NCBI GenBank assembly: GCA_045650025.1
Contig: JAZRQR010000020.1
Coordinates: 1 to 64,000 of the forward strand
Reading direction: 5' to 3'
From: SVQP01 sp045650025
Lineage (GTDB): Bacteria; Bacillota; Clostridia; Oscillospirales; CAG-272
DNA length: 64,000 bases
Under the pieces are notes generated by a model. It saw only the letters and a list, made by a program, of their open reading frames with translations, ran no database searches and was not told the DNA's origin. Shown piece by piece: positions 32,368 to 41,427 of the stretch (position 1 is its first letter; each line of letters opens with the position of its first letter). A program made the position numbers and the translations under genes.

Positions 32368-33474
32368 ATGAAAATCCATGCTCGCATACTGGCGCTGCTC
32401 CTGCCTGCGTTGCTGCTGGCGGCTTGCACGTCCGAATCCTTGCCGCAAACTGACACGACCGACGCGGCAACCGATCTGCCCACCGCTGAGATCGTGACCG
32501 AGCAACCTACAGAGATTGTCACAGAGGAGGAAACCACCGTGCAATATTCGTATCAGACCGTACAAAATCCCATCCACGAGGGTGGCGGCGACCCTTGGGT
32601 CGTACAGCACGAGGGGGAGTATTATTACTGCTATTCGGTTGGCAACGGTGTCAGCGTAGCAAAGGTGCCCTCCATTGCAAAGCTCAGACAGAACGGACGC
32701 CGCGTGTACACACCGCCTCAGAACACCATGTATTCCAGCGAATACTGGGCACCCGAGCTGCACTATATTGACGGCGCGTGGTATATTTACGTGGCTGCCG
32801 ATGACGGCAATAACGAAAACCACCGTATGTACGTTTTGCGCGGCACCACGCAGGACCCGACCGATCCCTTTGAAATGGTGGGGCAGATCACCGATCCCTC
32901 AAACAAATGGGCAATTGACGGTACGGTTTTGCAGCTGAACGGCGAGCTGTACTTTATCTGGTCGGGCTGGGAGGGCAACGTCAACGTGGCGCAGAACCTT
33001 TACATTGCCCACATGAGCGACCCTTGCACCATTGATTCCGAGCGCGTTTGCCTGTCCGTGCCCGAATATTCTTGGGAAATGTACGGGCAGCCTTATATCA
33101 ACGAGGGACCTGCCGTGCTGCAGCACGAGGGCAAGACCTTCTTGGTCTATTCCGCATCGGGCAGCTGGACCGACCAGTATTGTCTGGGTATGCTGACGCT
33201 GACGGGCGACGACCCCATGGACGTCAATAGCTGGGAGAAATCGAACCGACCCGTATTCCGCTACCGTCCGCACGTGTGCTACGGACCGGGGCATAACTCG
33301 TTCTGTACCGCCCCCGATGGCAGCGTTTGGATGATCTACCACGGCAATCTGGTCTCGGGCAGCGGCTGGTCGGGACGCTCGGTATGGATCGCCCCCGTCA
33401 CCTTTGATGAGGACGGTACGCCCGAATTCGGCAAACCCTCTAAGGAAGTGGAATTTCCGTTTGCGGTCCATTGA
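32368..33474 (+). CDS. GH43-like lipoprotein (arabinanase/xylosidase clan)
   Basis: This 368-residue protein has a lipoprotein signal peptide (lipobox LLAAC, Cys20) and a Thr/Glu/Asp-rich stalk to about residue 57. A five-bladed beta-propeller follows with the three GH43 acids in order: Asp75 (GGGDPWVV), Asp184 (WAIDGTV) and Glu246 (INEGPAV). By family it cleaves arabinose or xylose side chains from plant polysaccharides at the cell surface. ATG 32368 follows AGGAGGAA. The exact substrate cannot be told. Confidence 0.9.
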   Translation: MKIHARILALLLPALLLAACTSESLPQTDTTDAATDLPTAEIVTEQPTEIVTEEETTVQYSYQTVQNPIHEGGGDPWVVQHEGEYYYCYSVGNGVSVAKVPSIAKLRQNGRRVYTPPQNTMYSSEYWAPELHYIDGAWYIYVAADDGNNENHRMYVLRGTTQDPTDPFEMVGQITDPSNKWAIDGTVLQLNGELYFIWSGWEGNVNVAQNLYIAHMSDPCTIDSERVCLSVPEYSWEMYGQPYINEGPAVLQHEGKTFLVYSASGSWTDQYCLGMLTLTGDDPMDVNSWEKSNRPVFRYRPHVCYGPGHNSFCTAPDGSVWMIYHGNLVSGSGWSGRSVWIAPVTFDEDGTPEFGKPSKEVEFPFAVH

Positions 33475-33493
33475 GACGGCAGGGAAATGACCT

Positions 33494-34414
33494 ATGAAGA
33501 AACGTAACAACTGGGGGATTTTACTCGCCATTCTGGCGGCGGCATTGTATGCTGTCAACGCGCCGTTTTCCAAGCTGCTGCTTGCCTATATGCAGCCCAC
33601 CTTAATGGCAGGCTTTCTGTATCTCGGGGCAGGGCTTTGTATGGGAGGCATTGCGCTTGGCAGAAAGCTGTTGAGGCATCAGCGCACCGAGGAGCGGCTG
33701 TCGCGCGCCGATCTGCCGTACACGCTTGCCATGATTTTGCTGGATATTGCCGCGCCGATCTTTCTTTTGCTGGGGCTTTCGTTTACCACGGCGGAAAATG
33801 CCTCCTTGCTCAATAATTTCGAAATCGTTGCCACCGCGCTGATTGCGCTGGCAGTATTTGGCGAAAAGATCAGCGCAAGACTGTGGGTGGGCATTGCGTT
33901 TGTGGTTGCCTCCTGCACGCTTTTGTCGTTTGAGGATCTCTCGGCACTCAAGTTCTCGCTTGGCTCGGTGTTTATTCTGGCGGCTTGCCTGTGCTGGGGT
34001 ATTGAAAACAACTGCACGCGCAAGCTCTCCGCAAAGGACCCCTTGGAGATCGTGCTGATCAAGGGCATCTTCTCCGGGCTTGGCTCGGTGCTGATCGGGC
34101 TTTTGCTGGGCGAGCGTATCACGCACATCTGGAGCGTTTTCCCCGTGCTGGCGGTGGGCTGCGTGGCATACGGATGCAGCATTTTCGTGTACGTATATGC
34201 GCAAAGACTGCTGGGAGCGGCACGCACCAGCGCGTTTTATGCGGTCGCACCCTTTATCGGCGTATTGCTTTCCTTGCTGATCTTCCGCGAGCTGCCATCC
34301 TATGCGTTTTTCGTTGCGCTTGCGCTTATGGTAATCGGGGCGTGGCTTTGCTCGTCGGACGGTCCGCTTTTTGGACGCAAGAAAAAACAATCATGCTATT
34401 GGGTTGCAAAATAG
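33494..34414 (+). CDS. EamA (DMT) family transporter
   Basis: The 306-residue protein has ten predicted helices in two EamA repeats of five. Typical elements are LAAALYAVNAPFSKLLL at the start, FTTAENASLLNNFEIVATALIALAVFGEKISARLWVG closing repeat 1, and LLGAARTSAFYAVAPFIGVLLSLLIFRE in repeat 2. Members export metabolites such as amino acids or nucleosides. Nothing here indicates the substrate. It starts 19 nt after the GH43 gene. Confidence 0.9.
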   Translation: MKKRNNWGILLAILAAALYAVNAPFSKLLLAYMQPTLMAGFLYLGAGLCMGGIALGRKLLRHQRTEERLSRADLPYTLAMILLDIAAPIFLLLGLSFTTAENASLLNNFEIVATALIALAVFGEKISARLWVGIAFVVASCTLLSFEDLSALKFSLGSVFILAACLCWGIENNCTRKLSAKDPLEIVLIKGIFSGLGSVLIGLLLGERITHIWSVFPVLAVGCVAYGCSIFVYVYAQRLLGAARTSAFYAVAPFIGVLLSLLIFRELPSYAFFVALALMVIGAWLCSSDGPLFGRKKKQSCYWVAK

Positions 34415-34465
34415 ACAGTCCCATCACAACGCTGTATTCCGCGTGATAAGATAAAGGAGACCCCT

Positions 34466-35131
34466 ATGAACATACAAAATAACGTCTTAAAGCACTACCT
34501 GCGCAACGTGTATTTCATCACGGGTACGGCGTATGCGGGCAAATCCACCGCGGTGCACTTGCTTGCCGAGCAATACGGCATGATCGAGTGCGGGGAGAAC
34601 TATCACATGGCAATCTCGGATGCGGTCGCCACACCGGTAACGCATCCCGATCTGTGCTATAATAAGCAACTGATCGATTGGCGCGATTTTGTGACGCGCA
34701 CGCCCGAGGAATACGAGCGGTGGATCTATGCAGTAGGTCGCGAGGCAGCCGAGTTTGAGGTCGCCGCCCTGATCGCACTTTCCGGGCAGGGAAGCGTGAT
34801 TGTGGACACCAATATTCCGCTTGACGTGCTGCACGAGATATCGGATTATGATCACGTAGCCGTCATGCTCTCGCCGCAATCCATGAGCGTGGAGCGCTTT
34901 TTTGACCGCGATGACCCCGATAAGCAGTTTCTGCTTGGTGTGATCGATTCCTGCGAAGACCCTGCCGCCGTTATGGAAAACTACCGCGCGGGTCTTGCGC
35001 GCATCAACAGCCGGGCGCACTACGACGAGTATGCAAACAGCGGCTTTTTCACCTTGGTGCGCGAGAACACCGATACCGACACACGCCAAGCCGTCTGCGA
35101 CGCGCTTGCCAAGCATTTCAAATTGAAATAA
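34466..35131 (+). CDS. P-loop kinase-like protein
   Basis: This 221-residue protein has a Walker A motif GTAYAGKST at 20-28 following a beta strand (NVYFITG). VIVDTNIP near 111-118 may act as Walker B, and an acidic/Arg-containing region follows. The layout resembles small-molecule or polynucleotide kinases of the AAA_33 type. Substrate unknown. AAAGGAGACC precedes the ATG. It sits between a transporter and a nitroreductase. Confidence 0.7.
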   Translation: MNIQNNVLKHYLRNVYFITGTAYAGKSTAVHLLAEQYGMIECGENYHMAISDAVATPVTHPDLCYNKQLIDWRDFVTRTPEEYERWIYAVGREAAEFEVAALIALSGQGSVIVDTNIPLDVLHEISDYDHVAVMLSPQSMSVERFFDRDDPDKQFLLGVIDSCEDPAAVMENYRAGLARINSRAHYDEYANSGFFTLVRENTDTDTRQAVCDALAKHFKLK

Positions 35132-35150
35132 CCCGACAAGGAGACTGAAT

Positions 35151-35678
35151 ATGAACACCTTAGAAGCCATTGCAAAACGCAAATCCACCCGCGCATACAA
35201 GCCCGAGCAGATTTCGGAGGAATCTCTTTCTGCCATCCTGCGCGCAGCCAATGCCGCACCTGTGGCAATGGCAAAGTACGATTCCTTGCACATCACGGTC
35301 ATTCAGAGCAAGGATGTGATCGGCAAGATCAACGAAATGACCGCCGAAATGTTTGCAAAGCGTATGGGCGTTAAGAAAAATACCGATTTCGGTGCCAAGA
35401 CGATGGTGCTGGTGTCCACCGTCAAGGCAGGCTTGCCGCCTGAAATGGCATACGCCAACGTGGGCATCGTGATTGAGAATATGGTCATCGCCGCAACGTC
35501 GCTGGGCATTGACAGCGTCATTCTGGGCGGCGCACCCGCCATCGTGTCGCAAAACGAGGCAATGGTCAAGGAGCTTGGCATCCCCGAGGGCTTCACCCCT
35601 GTCCTTGGCGCACTCTTCGGCTACGCCCAATGCGACGAACCCGCCAAGGAGCATGCCATCAACGTCAATCGGGTGTGA
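35151..35678 (+). CDS. Nitroreductase-family flavoprotein
   Basis: This 175-residue nitroreductase-fold protein opens NTLEAIAKRKSTRAYKPEQISEESLSAIL. The RKSTR residues bind FMN phosphate, and AANAAPVAMAKYDSLHITVI follows. The C-terminal half (GIVIENMVIAATSLGIDSVILGG) matches the family. It is distinct from the nitroreductase at 13095. It would use FMN and NAD(P)H; substrate unknown. AAGGAGACTG precedes the ATG. Last gene of the 31120-35678 run. Confidence 0.9.
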   Translation: MNTLEAIAKRKSTRAYKPEQISEESLSAILRAANAAPVAMAKYDSLHITVIQSKDVIGKINEMTAEMFAKRMGVKKNTDFGAKTMVLVSTVKAGLPPEMAYANVGIVIENMVIAATSLGIDSVILGGAPAIVSQNEAMVKELGIPEGFTPVLGALFGYAQCDEPAKEHAINVNRV

Positions 35679-35689
35679 TTGCAAAGGAA

Positions 35690-35722
35690 AATGCCGATGA
35701 GCTTTCTCATCGGCATTGCTTT
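35690..35722. terminator. Probable bidirectional terminator
   Basis: AATGCCGATGAG (35690-35701) pairs with CTCATCGGCATT (35706-35717) between convergent genes. Confidence 0.8.
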
Positions 35723-35737
35723 ATTGGCAGGGAATTG

Positions 35738-36262
35738 CTATACCCCATACATCCCCGTGAGGGGATCGCGGAAAATGTCGATTTGCGGCGTGCGGAAGGT
35801 GAATACGATAAACGCCAGGGCGAGTACGCAAAGCGCCACCACGGCAAATTTTGGCTGCTTACAGAGCAGCCTTTTTTGATGAAGCAAGCGCGTCTCGTAC
35901 GCATACGTCACCGCTGCTGACACAAAGAAAATGCTGATGTTGAGCCAATCGGGCGACTTGCCGATGACGCCGTTATAGGTGTAAAACAGCACGGGGATCA
36001 GCGCAAGCCCCGATAGCACCCCGCGTAGCTTGACGCACCAAAAATCCGTTCGATCGCGAAAAAAACAGCTTTGCACCAAGGCAAAGAGCAGCATGGGCCA
36101 GAACAGCAGCTTCATGTGCTCCCACGTTGACTCGTTGACGCCCGAGAAGGGCGCGATCCACCAAGCCTCTCCCAGCCAGTCGTACAAAAAATGCAGCAGC
36201 GTGCCGCCAAGCGCCGTTACGGCAAAGCCGCAAAGCTGCCAAAGCCCGATCGATCGTTTCAT
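35738..36262 (-). CDS. DUF6512-like membrane protein
   Basis: The 174-residue protein has five to six helices. The motif LLHFLYDWLGEAWWIAPFSGVNESTWEHMKLLFWPML (the VNES/WEHMK core) is characteristic of the DUF6512 group of Firmicutes membrane proteins. Function unknown. Transcribed opposite to its neighbours; its start follows a GGGGG ribosome site, and only a weak promoter was noticed. Confidence 0.7.
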   Translation of the reverse strand: MKRSIGLWQLCGFAVTALGGTLLHFLYDWLGEAWWIAPFSGVNESTWEHMKLLFWPMLLFALVQSCFFRDRTDFWCVKLRGVLSGLALIPVLFYTYNGVIGKSPDWLNISIFFVSAAVTYAYETRLLHQKRLLCKQPKFAVVALCVLALAFIVFTFRTPQIDIFRDPLTGMYGV

Positions 36263-36331
36263 AAAACCCCCATGCGTTTTTTCTTAATATATGCCCACAC
36301 GGCGCATGATATATGCAAGTGCCGAAAATCA

Positions 36332-36360
36332 TTGACTTTTACGCGTCTGTTTGCTATAAT
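36332..36360 (+). promoter_or_regulatory. Sigma-A promoter
   Basis: TTGACT at 36332-36337, 17-nt spacer, TATAAT at 36355-36360, upstream of the NUDIX gene. Confidence 0.85.
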
Positions 36361-36390
36361 AAAGAAAAACCAAATGAAAGAGAAGCGACT

Positions 36391-36783
36391 ATGAAAGTAA
36401 TCGAGGTTGTGGCAGCCCTGATCTGGCGGGGCGATACGTTTATGATCTGTCAACGCCCTGCGCACAAGGCGCGTGGCTTGCTTTGGGAGTTTGTGGGCGG
36501 CAAGGTTGAGCCCGGAGAGAGCAAGCCCGAGGCGCTGGTACGCGAATGCAGGGAAGAGCTGGCGATCACGCTGGAAGTGGGCGAGGTCTTTATGGACGTT
36601 GTGCATGAATATCCCGACCTGACCGTGCATCTGACGCTGTTTCACGCCACCATTGCCAAGGGCGAGCCGCAGATGCTTGAGCACCACGACATACAATGGA
36701 TCACCCCGCAAGAGGTGGGCAAGTACGATTTTTGCCCCGCGGACGTGGAGATCCTGCACAAGATTACCGAGGTGTTCGGTTGA
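36391..36783 (+). CDS. MutT-like NUDIX hydrolase
   Basis: This 130-residue protein contains the Nudix box GGKVEPGESKPEALVRECREEL (GX5EX7REUXEE, about 36-57) and begins VIEVVAALIWRGDTFMICQRP, as in MutT/8-oxo-dGTPases. It likely cleanses oxidised nucleotides. ATG 36391 follows AGAGAAG. An upstream in-frame start at 36313 lies in the promoter region and was rejected. Confidence 0.93.
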   Translation: MKVIEVVAALIWRGDTFMICQRPAHKARGLLWEFVGGKVEPGESKPEALVRECREELAITLEVGEVFMDVVHEYPDLTVHLTLFHATIAKGEPQMLEHHDIQWITPQEVGKYDFCPADVEILHKITEVFG

Positions 36784-36824
36784 TCCATCCGTAAAACTAA
36801 AAATGACATAAAAGGAGTATCCCT

Positions 36825-37751
36825 ATGAGCAGCTTTGAAAATCTTCGCGTCGTGGATAATTTCTACCAGACCTCTCTGTATTTCCCGATGCCCACCGTCA
36901 TCATTTCCACGCTTTGCGAGGACGGCACCACCAATCTGGGTCCCTACTCGCTGGTGCAGCCCTATTACGTAGCCGGTAAGGATTACTACGCCATGCTGTT
37001 GTGCTGCCGCAATTCCTCCAACACCGCGCAAAACATCCTGCGCAACGGCAAGTGCACGCTCAATTTCATTGACGACAAGCCTGCCACCTTCAAGGAGGCT
37101 GTCAAGCTTTCCTGGCCGGGGGACAAGCCCGAGGAAAAAATGCCCAAGTGCAAGTTCAAGCTGGAAAAGAGCCTTTTGGAGGAGCAGACCGGCGAGATGC
37201 GCCCCATGGTATTGACGGATGCGATCCAGGCGATCGAGTGCACCTGGGTGCGCGAGCTTGAGGGTGCGGAAAAGTTTTTGCCCGGTGAACTCAACGGCTA
37301 CGAAGGTCCCTACAACGATTTCAACGGCATTACCTCCAAGTTCGGCGCACACTTTATTCTGCGCGTGGACAAGATCCTGATGAAGAAAAAGTATGCCGAT
37401 GCCATTATCAACGGCGTTAAGGCAAAGGATTTTCCGTCCTTGCCCGTCGATTACGGCTACCGCGACAGCAAGAATTTCTGGTTCCACAGAAAGACCCGCA
37501 TGCGCGCAGAGCTGCTTCAGATGCGTAAGGCTTCGCTGGAATCGGTGCGCTATGCGGCAGATCGCGCTGACGACACCGTCAAGTTTACCGATGAGGCGCT
37601 GATGACCATTCTGGGTGTGCCGCGCGTATTCCTCTCAGTCGTGCTCAAGGGATGCGTTTCCTGGGCAAAGGAAAACGGCGTTACGCTGATCACTGCGGAG
37701 CACATGCAGATCATCAACGATAAGCGCTCCAAGGAAAAAAATAAGAAATAA
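36825..37751 (+). CDS. Flavin reductase-like protein with PCP_red-like C-terminus
   Basis: The 308-residue protein has an N-terminal FMN-binding split barrel of the flavin-reductase type (TVIISTLCEDGTTNLGPYSLVQPYYV, then NTAQNILRNGKCTLNFIDD). An insertion is followed by a C-terminal segment (about 248-295) reading FTDEALMTILGVPRVFLSVV, WAKENGVTLITAEHM. That segment resembles the small helical PCP_red module known from light-independent protochlorophyllide reductase subunits. The fusion is unusual in a non-photosynthetic organism. AAAAGGAG precedes the ATG. Confidence 0.75.
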   Translation: MSSFENLRVVDNFYQTSLYFPMPTVIISTLCEDGTTNLGPYSLVQPYYVAGKDYYAMLLCCRNSSNTAQNILRNGKCTLNFIDDKPATFKEAVKLSWPGDKPEEKMPKCKFKLEKSLLEEQTGEMRPMVLTDAIQAIECTWVRELEGAEKFLPGELNGYEGPYNDFNGITSKFGAHFILRVDKILMKKKYADAIINGVKAKDFPSLPVDYGYRDSKNFWFHRKTRMRAELLQMRKASLESVRYAADRADDTVKFTDEALMTILGVPRVFLSVVLKGCVSWAKENGVTLITAEHMQIINDKRSKEKNKK

Positions 37752-37759
37752 GCTGACAG

Positions 37760-37793
37760 ATCCGCTTGCTCAACTCGAACAAGCGGATTTTTG
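37760..37793 (+). terminator. Rho-independent terminator
   Basis: ATCCGCTTG (37760-37768) pairs with CAAGCGGAT (37780-37788), then a T run. Confidence 0.85.
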
Positions 37794-37807
37794 CTTGCCG
37801 AATCCTC

Positions 37808-37836
37808 TTGCATTTTGCAGCAAAAAGCGGTATAAT
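37808..37836 (+). promoter_or_regulatory. Sigma-A promoter of the long accessory run
   Basis: TTGCAT at 37808-37813, 17-nt spacer, TATAAT at 37831-37836. No further terminator was seen until after 44145. Confidence 0.82.
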
Positions 37837-37882
37837 GAAGACAGTACGAAAAAGAAGTAAACATATTGGTAGGAAAACGAGC

Positions 37883-38254
37883 ATGAACAAGCTAAAGGAA
37901 CGCGCAAAGCAACTCAAAACCGATATCCCCGCCGTGTTTTTGGCGTTGACGGATCGCAAAACGCCGTGGTATGCCAAGGGGCTGGCGCTTTTGACTGTGG
38001 CGTATGCCTTGTCGCCCGTGGATCTTATTCCGGATTTCATTCCGGTGCTCGGGTATCTGGACGACCTGATCATTTTACCCGTCCTGGTGGCTATTACGGT
38101 CAAGTGCATTCCTGCAGACGTGTTCGCGCAATACCGTGAGCGCGCAAGGGACATGTGGGCAGACGGCAAGCCGCAGAGGTGGTACTACGCCGTGCCGATT
38201 ATCCTGATCTGGATCTTGGCGCTCGGGCTGATCTTACTGGCAATATTTTTATAA
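37883..38254 (+). CDS. DUF1232 (YkvA-like) membrane protein
   Basis: This 123-residue protein has the DUF1232 core TPWYAKGLALLTVAYALSPVDLIPDFIPVLGYLDDLIILPVLV at about 27-69, with the invariant SPxDLIPDFIPVLGxxDD. A second hydrophobic segment (IILIWILALGLILLAIFL) ends the protein. Function of the family is unknown. It begins the run of closely spaced plus-strand genes to 44145. Confidence 0.93.
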   Translation: MNKLKERAKQLKTDIPAVFLALTDRKTPWYAKGLALLTVAYALSPVDLIPDFIPVLGYLDDLIILPVLVAITVKCIPADVFAQYRERARDMWADGKPQRWYYAVPIILIWILALGLILLAIFL

Positions 38255-38270
38255 GACGTGGGAGGGAACT

Positions 38271-39416
38271 ATGCAAAAACAATTGTTTTCCGTTTTACTG
38301 CTCTGCGCGCTGCTGCTGGGTCTTGCAGGCTGCGCAGGCGCATCGCATGGCGCGGGCGAGACCTATGCCGTGCAGCAATACCGCACGACCATGCAATATT
38401 ACGAGGATTTTAAGATCTTGCAGATCGCCGATTTGCACCTGGGTATCGAGACTGACGTGGCACTCCAGCTGCAGATCCTGCGCGACACCATTCGCCGTGA
38501 GCAGCCCGACCTGATTGTTCTGACGGGGGATAATTTTATGTATGCCTCCAAGGGCGTAGTCAAGAGCCTGATCTCCACACTCAACGAGGAGTGCGCGGCA
38601 TTGACCACGGCACGCAACGGACGCCTGACCAAGTTTACGCTGACCTTTGGCAACCACGACAATCAGGGCGACTACGCGCGCTACTACATCAACGACGTGA
38701 TCCGCACTTACGTAACTGCCGACGGTAACGAGATCGCCGATCGGAAATTTGCAGCCTTCGTGGACTACGAGGACGATGCGCTCTTCGGTCTTGCCAATTT
38801 CTACATCGATCTGGTGGATGACCGCACCAAGAGCACCGATACCGTGGACGTCAAATACCGCGTGCACATCATTGATTCCAACACCTACCACTTTATGGGG
38901 CCCGACTACGACTACGACGTCATGCACCCCGAGCAGCTGCAGCACGCGCAAAACGTTTACGAGCAGGCAACTGCCGACCGCGACTACATCGGTCTTGCGT
39001 TTTTCCACATTCCGCTGTATGAATTTGAGCAAGCCTACGAGCAATACTCCTCGGCGGCTGCTCCCGAGCAGGTAGGGCAGGGCGAATACCGTGAGGGCGT
39101 GCTGTACGGCTACGAGAATAACGGTGCATACAGTATGCTGCGAGCTACCAATATCGTGGCGTATTTCTGCGGACATGACCACATCAACTACGGTGATATT
39201 ATCTTCAACGCGCACAGCGCGTCCGCTGCAGATCGCGCCATTTTCTCCTATGGCGTCAAGAGCACCAATCAGCTCTATCACGATACCGACCTGATCGGCT
39301 ACAAGACCATTACGCTGCGTGACGTGTCCGTAGAGGACTTTCTCTCCATGGATTACGTAGGCAACAACTTCCAAAACTATACGAAAGGATACGGCAGCTA
39401 TGAAAATGACAACTAA
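38271..39416 (+). CDS. Calcineurin-like metallophosphoesterase lipoprotein
   Basis: The 381-residue protein has a lipobox (LLGLAGC, Cys21). The metallophosphoesterase motifs appear in order: IADLHLG (Asp54, His56), TGDN (Asp87, Asn88), FGNHDN (Asn128, His129) and FCGHDHINYG near 293. All dinuclear-metal ligands appear present. Surface-anchored family members hydrolyse nucleotides or phosphodiesters, scavenging phosphate. GGGAGGG precedes the ATG. It overlaps the next gene by 17 nt. Confidence 0.9.
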   Translation: MQKQLFSVLLLCALLLGLAGCAGASHGAGETYAVQQYRTTMQYYEDFKILQIADLHLGIETDVALQLQILRDTIRREQPDLIVLTGDNFMYASKGVVKSLISTLNEECAALTTARNGRLTKFTLTFGNHDNQGDYARYYINDVIRTYVTADGNEIADRKFAAFVDYEDDALFGLANFYIDLVDDRTKSTDTVDVKYRVHIIDSNTYHFMGPDYDYDVMHPEQLQHAQNVYEQATADRDYIGLAFFHIPLYEFEQAYEQYSSAAAPEQVGQGEYREGVLYGYENNGAYSMLRATNIVAYFCGHDHINYGDIIFNAHSASAADRAIFSYGVKSTNQLYHDTDLIGYKTITLRDVSVEDFLSMDYVGNNFQNYTKGYGSYENDN

Positions 39417-40347
39417 AAAAATCTGTATCGTGCGTGCCGTAACCCCGGTGCTGTTGCTGCTTGCATGCTTTTACTCGTACGATTTTTACAAATGCCTTTC
39501 AGGCTTTATTGCAAACGGCTTTCGCGAGCCGCTTGTCATGCTGCCCATGATTTTAGCGTACTTTCTACCGGTGTTCTGCTTTTGGGCATCCTTTTATGAC
39601 TTTTACGTACGCGCCGTGCCCCCCGTTGCAAAAACCATCCTCTCGGTGCTTGTCGCGCTGTACGCCGCGGCTGAGCTTGTGCTGATTGTGCAGAAGCTGC
39701 CGCTTTACCAAAGCAACAATGCGCTTGGTGTGTATGATGCGCTGCCCAGCTTTGGGCTGCATTTCCCCTACGACATGCTGATTCTGCTTGGCTGCATGAT
39801 ACTCTGGCAGATCTTCCGCCTCGCCGTTGGCAACAGACAGAGCACTCGCGCAGGTGCGTTTCTTGAGAGCTGCAAGCAGCAGGGAACGCTTACGCTGCGC
39901 GTCTGGGAATACGTTCTTCTTTGCATACTTTCATTCGTGGTATTCGTGTTCACGGGAGCCGGCATTTGCGCCACCTTTACTGCAATGGAAAACGCGCTGT
40001 ATGACGCACGCTACCTGTTCCTTTTGCTGTGGGTCGCGCTGATCCCCATGGCAAATCTGGTTGTGCTGGCTGTCAAGCCCCAAGCCATCAAGACCACCAA
40101 GCGCACAAAGCTGACCGTGCTTGGCTCGCTTGTGGCAGTCAACCTGGTATTCGGTGTGCTGTTTTTGGTGCTTGAGCTGACTCAGCCCGATTTTCTGGTG
40201 CACGTTGGCAAGCCGCTATTCCTGATCGCCTTTTCGGTGTCGCTCCCCATTGAGCCCGGTGTGATTCTGGGGATCATGGCGCTTGGCACCGTGATTGCGG
40301 CGGTGCGCATGATCAAGGTTACTGTCAAGCAGGCAGAGGAGGCGTGA
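39400..40347 (+). CDS. Polytopic membrane protein of unknown function
   Basis: This 315-residue protein has about eight helices and no recognised motif. It overlaps the phosphoesterase lipoprotein by 17 nt, with GAAAGGA inside the upstream gene, and DUF2200 starts 1 nt after its stop. Tight coupling suggests a functional partnership at the membrane with the lipoprotein, but this is only contextual. Confidence 0.7.
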   Translation: MKMTTKKICIVRAVTPVLLLLACFYSYDFYKCLSGFIANGFREPLVMLPMILAYFLPVFCFWASFYDFYVRAVPPVAKTILSVLVALYAAAELVLIVQKLPLYQSNNALGVYDALPSFGLHFPYDMLILLGCMILWQIFRLAVGNRQSTRAGAFLESCKQQGTLTLRVWEYVLLCILSFVVFVFTGAGICATFTAMENALYDARYLFLLLWVALIPMANLVVLAVKPQAIKTTKRTKLTVLGSLVAVNLVFGVLFLVLELTQPDFLVHVGKPLFLIAFSVSLPIEPGVILGIMALGTVIAAVRMIKVTVKQAEEA

Positions 40348-40348
40348 C

Positions 40349-40699
40349 GTGGGAAACGAAAAGGTTTACAATATGGCGTTTGCCAAGGTGTACCCTCTGT
40401 TGATCGCCAAAGCAGAGAAAAAGGGAAGAGTGCGCGCAGAGGTGCTGGAGGTGACCGCGTGGCTGACGGGATATGCGCCTGAGCAGATCGAGGCTTGCCT
40501 TGTAACTGACCTCTCCTATGGAGATTTCTTTCGCATGGCGCCCGCGCTGCACCCCTCTCGCACCCTGATCACCGGCACGGTATGCGGTATTCGCGTGGAA
40601 ACGGTGGAGGAGCCGCTGATGCGCGAGATGCGCTATCTGGACAAGCTGGTGGACGAGCTTGCAAAGGGCAAGCCGATGGACAAAATATTAAGAGGATAA
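40349..40699 (+). CDS. DUF2200 family protein
   Basis: The 116-residue protein matches the DUF2200 pattern along its length: KVYNMAFAKVYPLLIAKAEKKGR at the start, WLTGY near 40, LITGTVCGIRVETVEEPLMREMRYLDKLVDELAKGKPMDKILR at the end. Function is not known. A GTG start follows AGAGGAGG. Placed in the middle of the 37883-44145 run. Confidence 0.93.
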   Translation: MGNEKVYNMAFAKVYPLLIAKAEKKGRVRAEVLEVTAWLTGYAPEQIEACLVTDLSYGDFFRMAPALHPSRTLITGTVCGIRVETVEEPLMREMRYLDKLVDELAKGKPMDKILRG

Positions 40700-40710
40700 G
40701 GAAGCATACT

Positions 40711-41427
40711 ATGTTTGATTTTCAGGATAAGGTGGCTGTGGTGACAGGCGGCGCAAGAGGCATCGGAAAGTGTATTGCCGAGCAATTTTTGGCTGCGGGC
40801 GCACACGTCTGCATCATTGACGTGCTGGAAAATGACTATTTCGTGGGCGATCTGGCGGACAAAGCTACGTTGGAGGCGTTTGCAGACAGGGTCATTGCCG
40901 AGTATGGGCACGTGGATTACCTGATCAATAACGCCGCCCCCTTGTCGCGCGGCATTGATGCTTGCAGCTACGAGGAGTTTGAGTACGCGCAAAGGGTGGG
41001 GGTTACCGCGCCGTTTTATCTCTCTAAGCTGTTTGCGCCGCATTTTGCCAAGGATGCAAGCATTGTCAATATTTCGTCCTCGCGCGATCGCATGAGTCAG
41101 CCGGGGACCGAGAGCTATACGGCTGCCAAGGGTGGCATTGCCGCGCTGACGCACGCTTTGGCGGTCAGCCTTGCGGGAAGGGTGCGCGTCAATTCCATCT
41201 CGCCCGGCTGGATTGACAACGCCTATACCGTATACGAGGGTGCAGACGCGACCCAGCAGCCTGCAGGCAGAGTGGGCAACCCGCCCGACGTTGCCAATAT
41301 GGTGCTGTATCTGTGCTCGCCCATGGCAGGCTTTATCACAGGCGAGAATATCTGCATTGACGGCGGTATGACACGCCACATGATCTACCACGGCGATCAC
41401 GGCTGGACGTTGGAGAGCAAGGCATGA
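40711..41427 (+). CDS. Short-chain dehydrogenase/reductase
   Basis: This 238-residue classical SDR has TGGARGIG at 12-19 (dinucleotide-binding), NNAA near 85, catalytic Ser in ISSSRDR, Tyr-x3-Lys in SYTAAKGG and PGWIDN after it. The first half is compact: the loop after IIDVLEND is short compared with typical 250-residue SDRs. The C-terminus TGENICIDGGMTRHMIYHGDHGW is normal for the family. Likely NAD(P)-dependent oxidoreductase; substrate unknown. AGAGGATAAGGAAG precedes the ATG. It overlaps the kinase gene by ATGA. Confidence 0.92.
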   Translation: MFDFQDKVAVVTGGARGIGKCIAEQFLAAGAHVCIIDVLENDYFVGDLADKATLEAFADRVIAEYGHVDYLINNAAPLSRGIDACSYEEFEYAQRVGVTAPFYLSKLFAPHFAKDASIVNISSSRDRMSQPGTESYTAAKGGIAALTHALAVSLAGRVRVNSISPGWIDNAYTVYEGADATQQPAGRVGNPPDVANMVLYLCSPMAGFITGENICIDGGMTRHMIYHGDHGWTLESKA

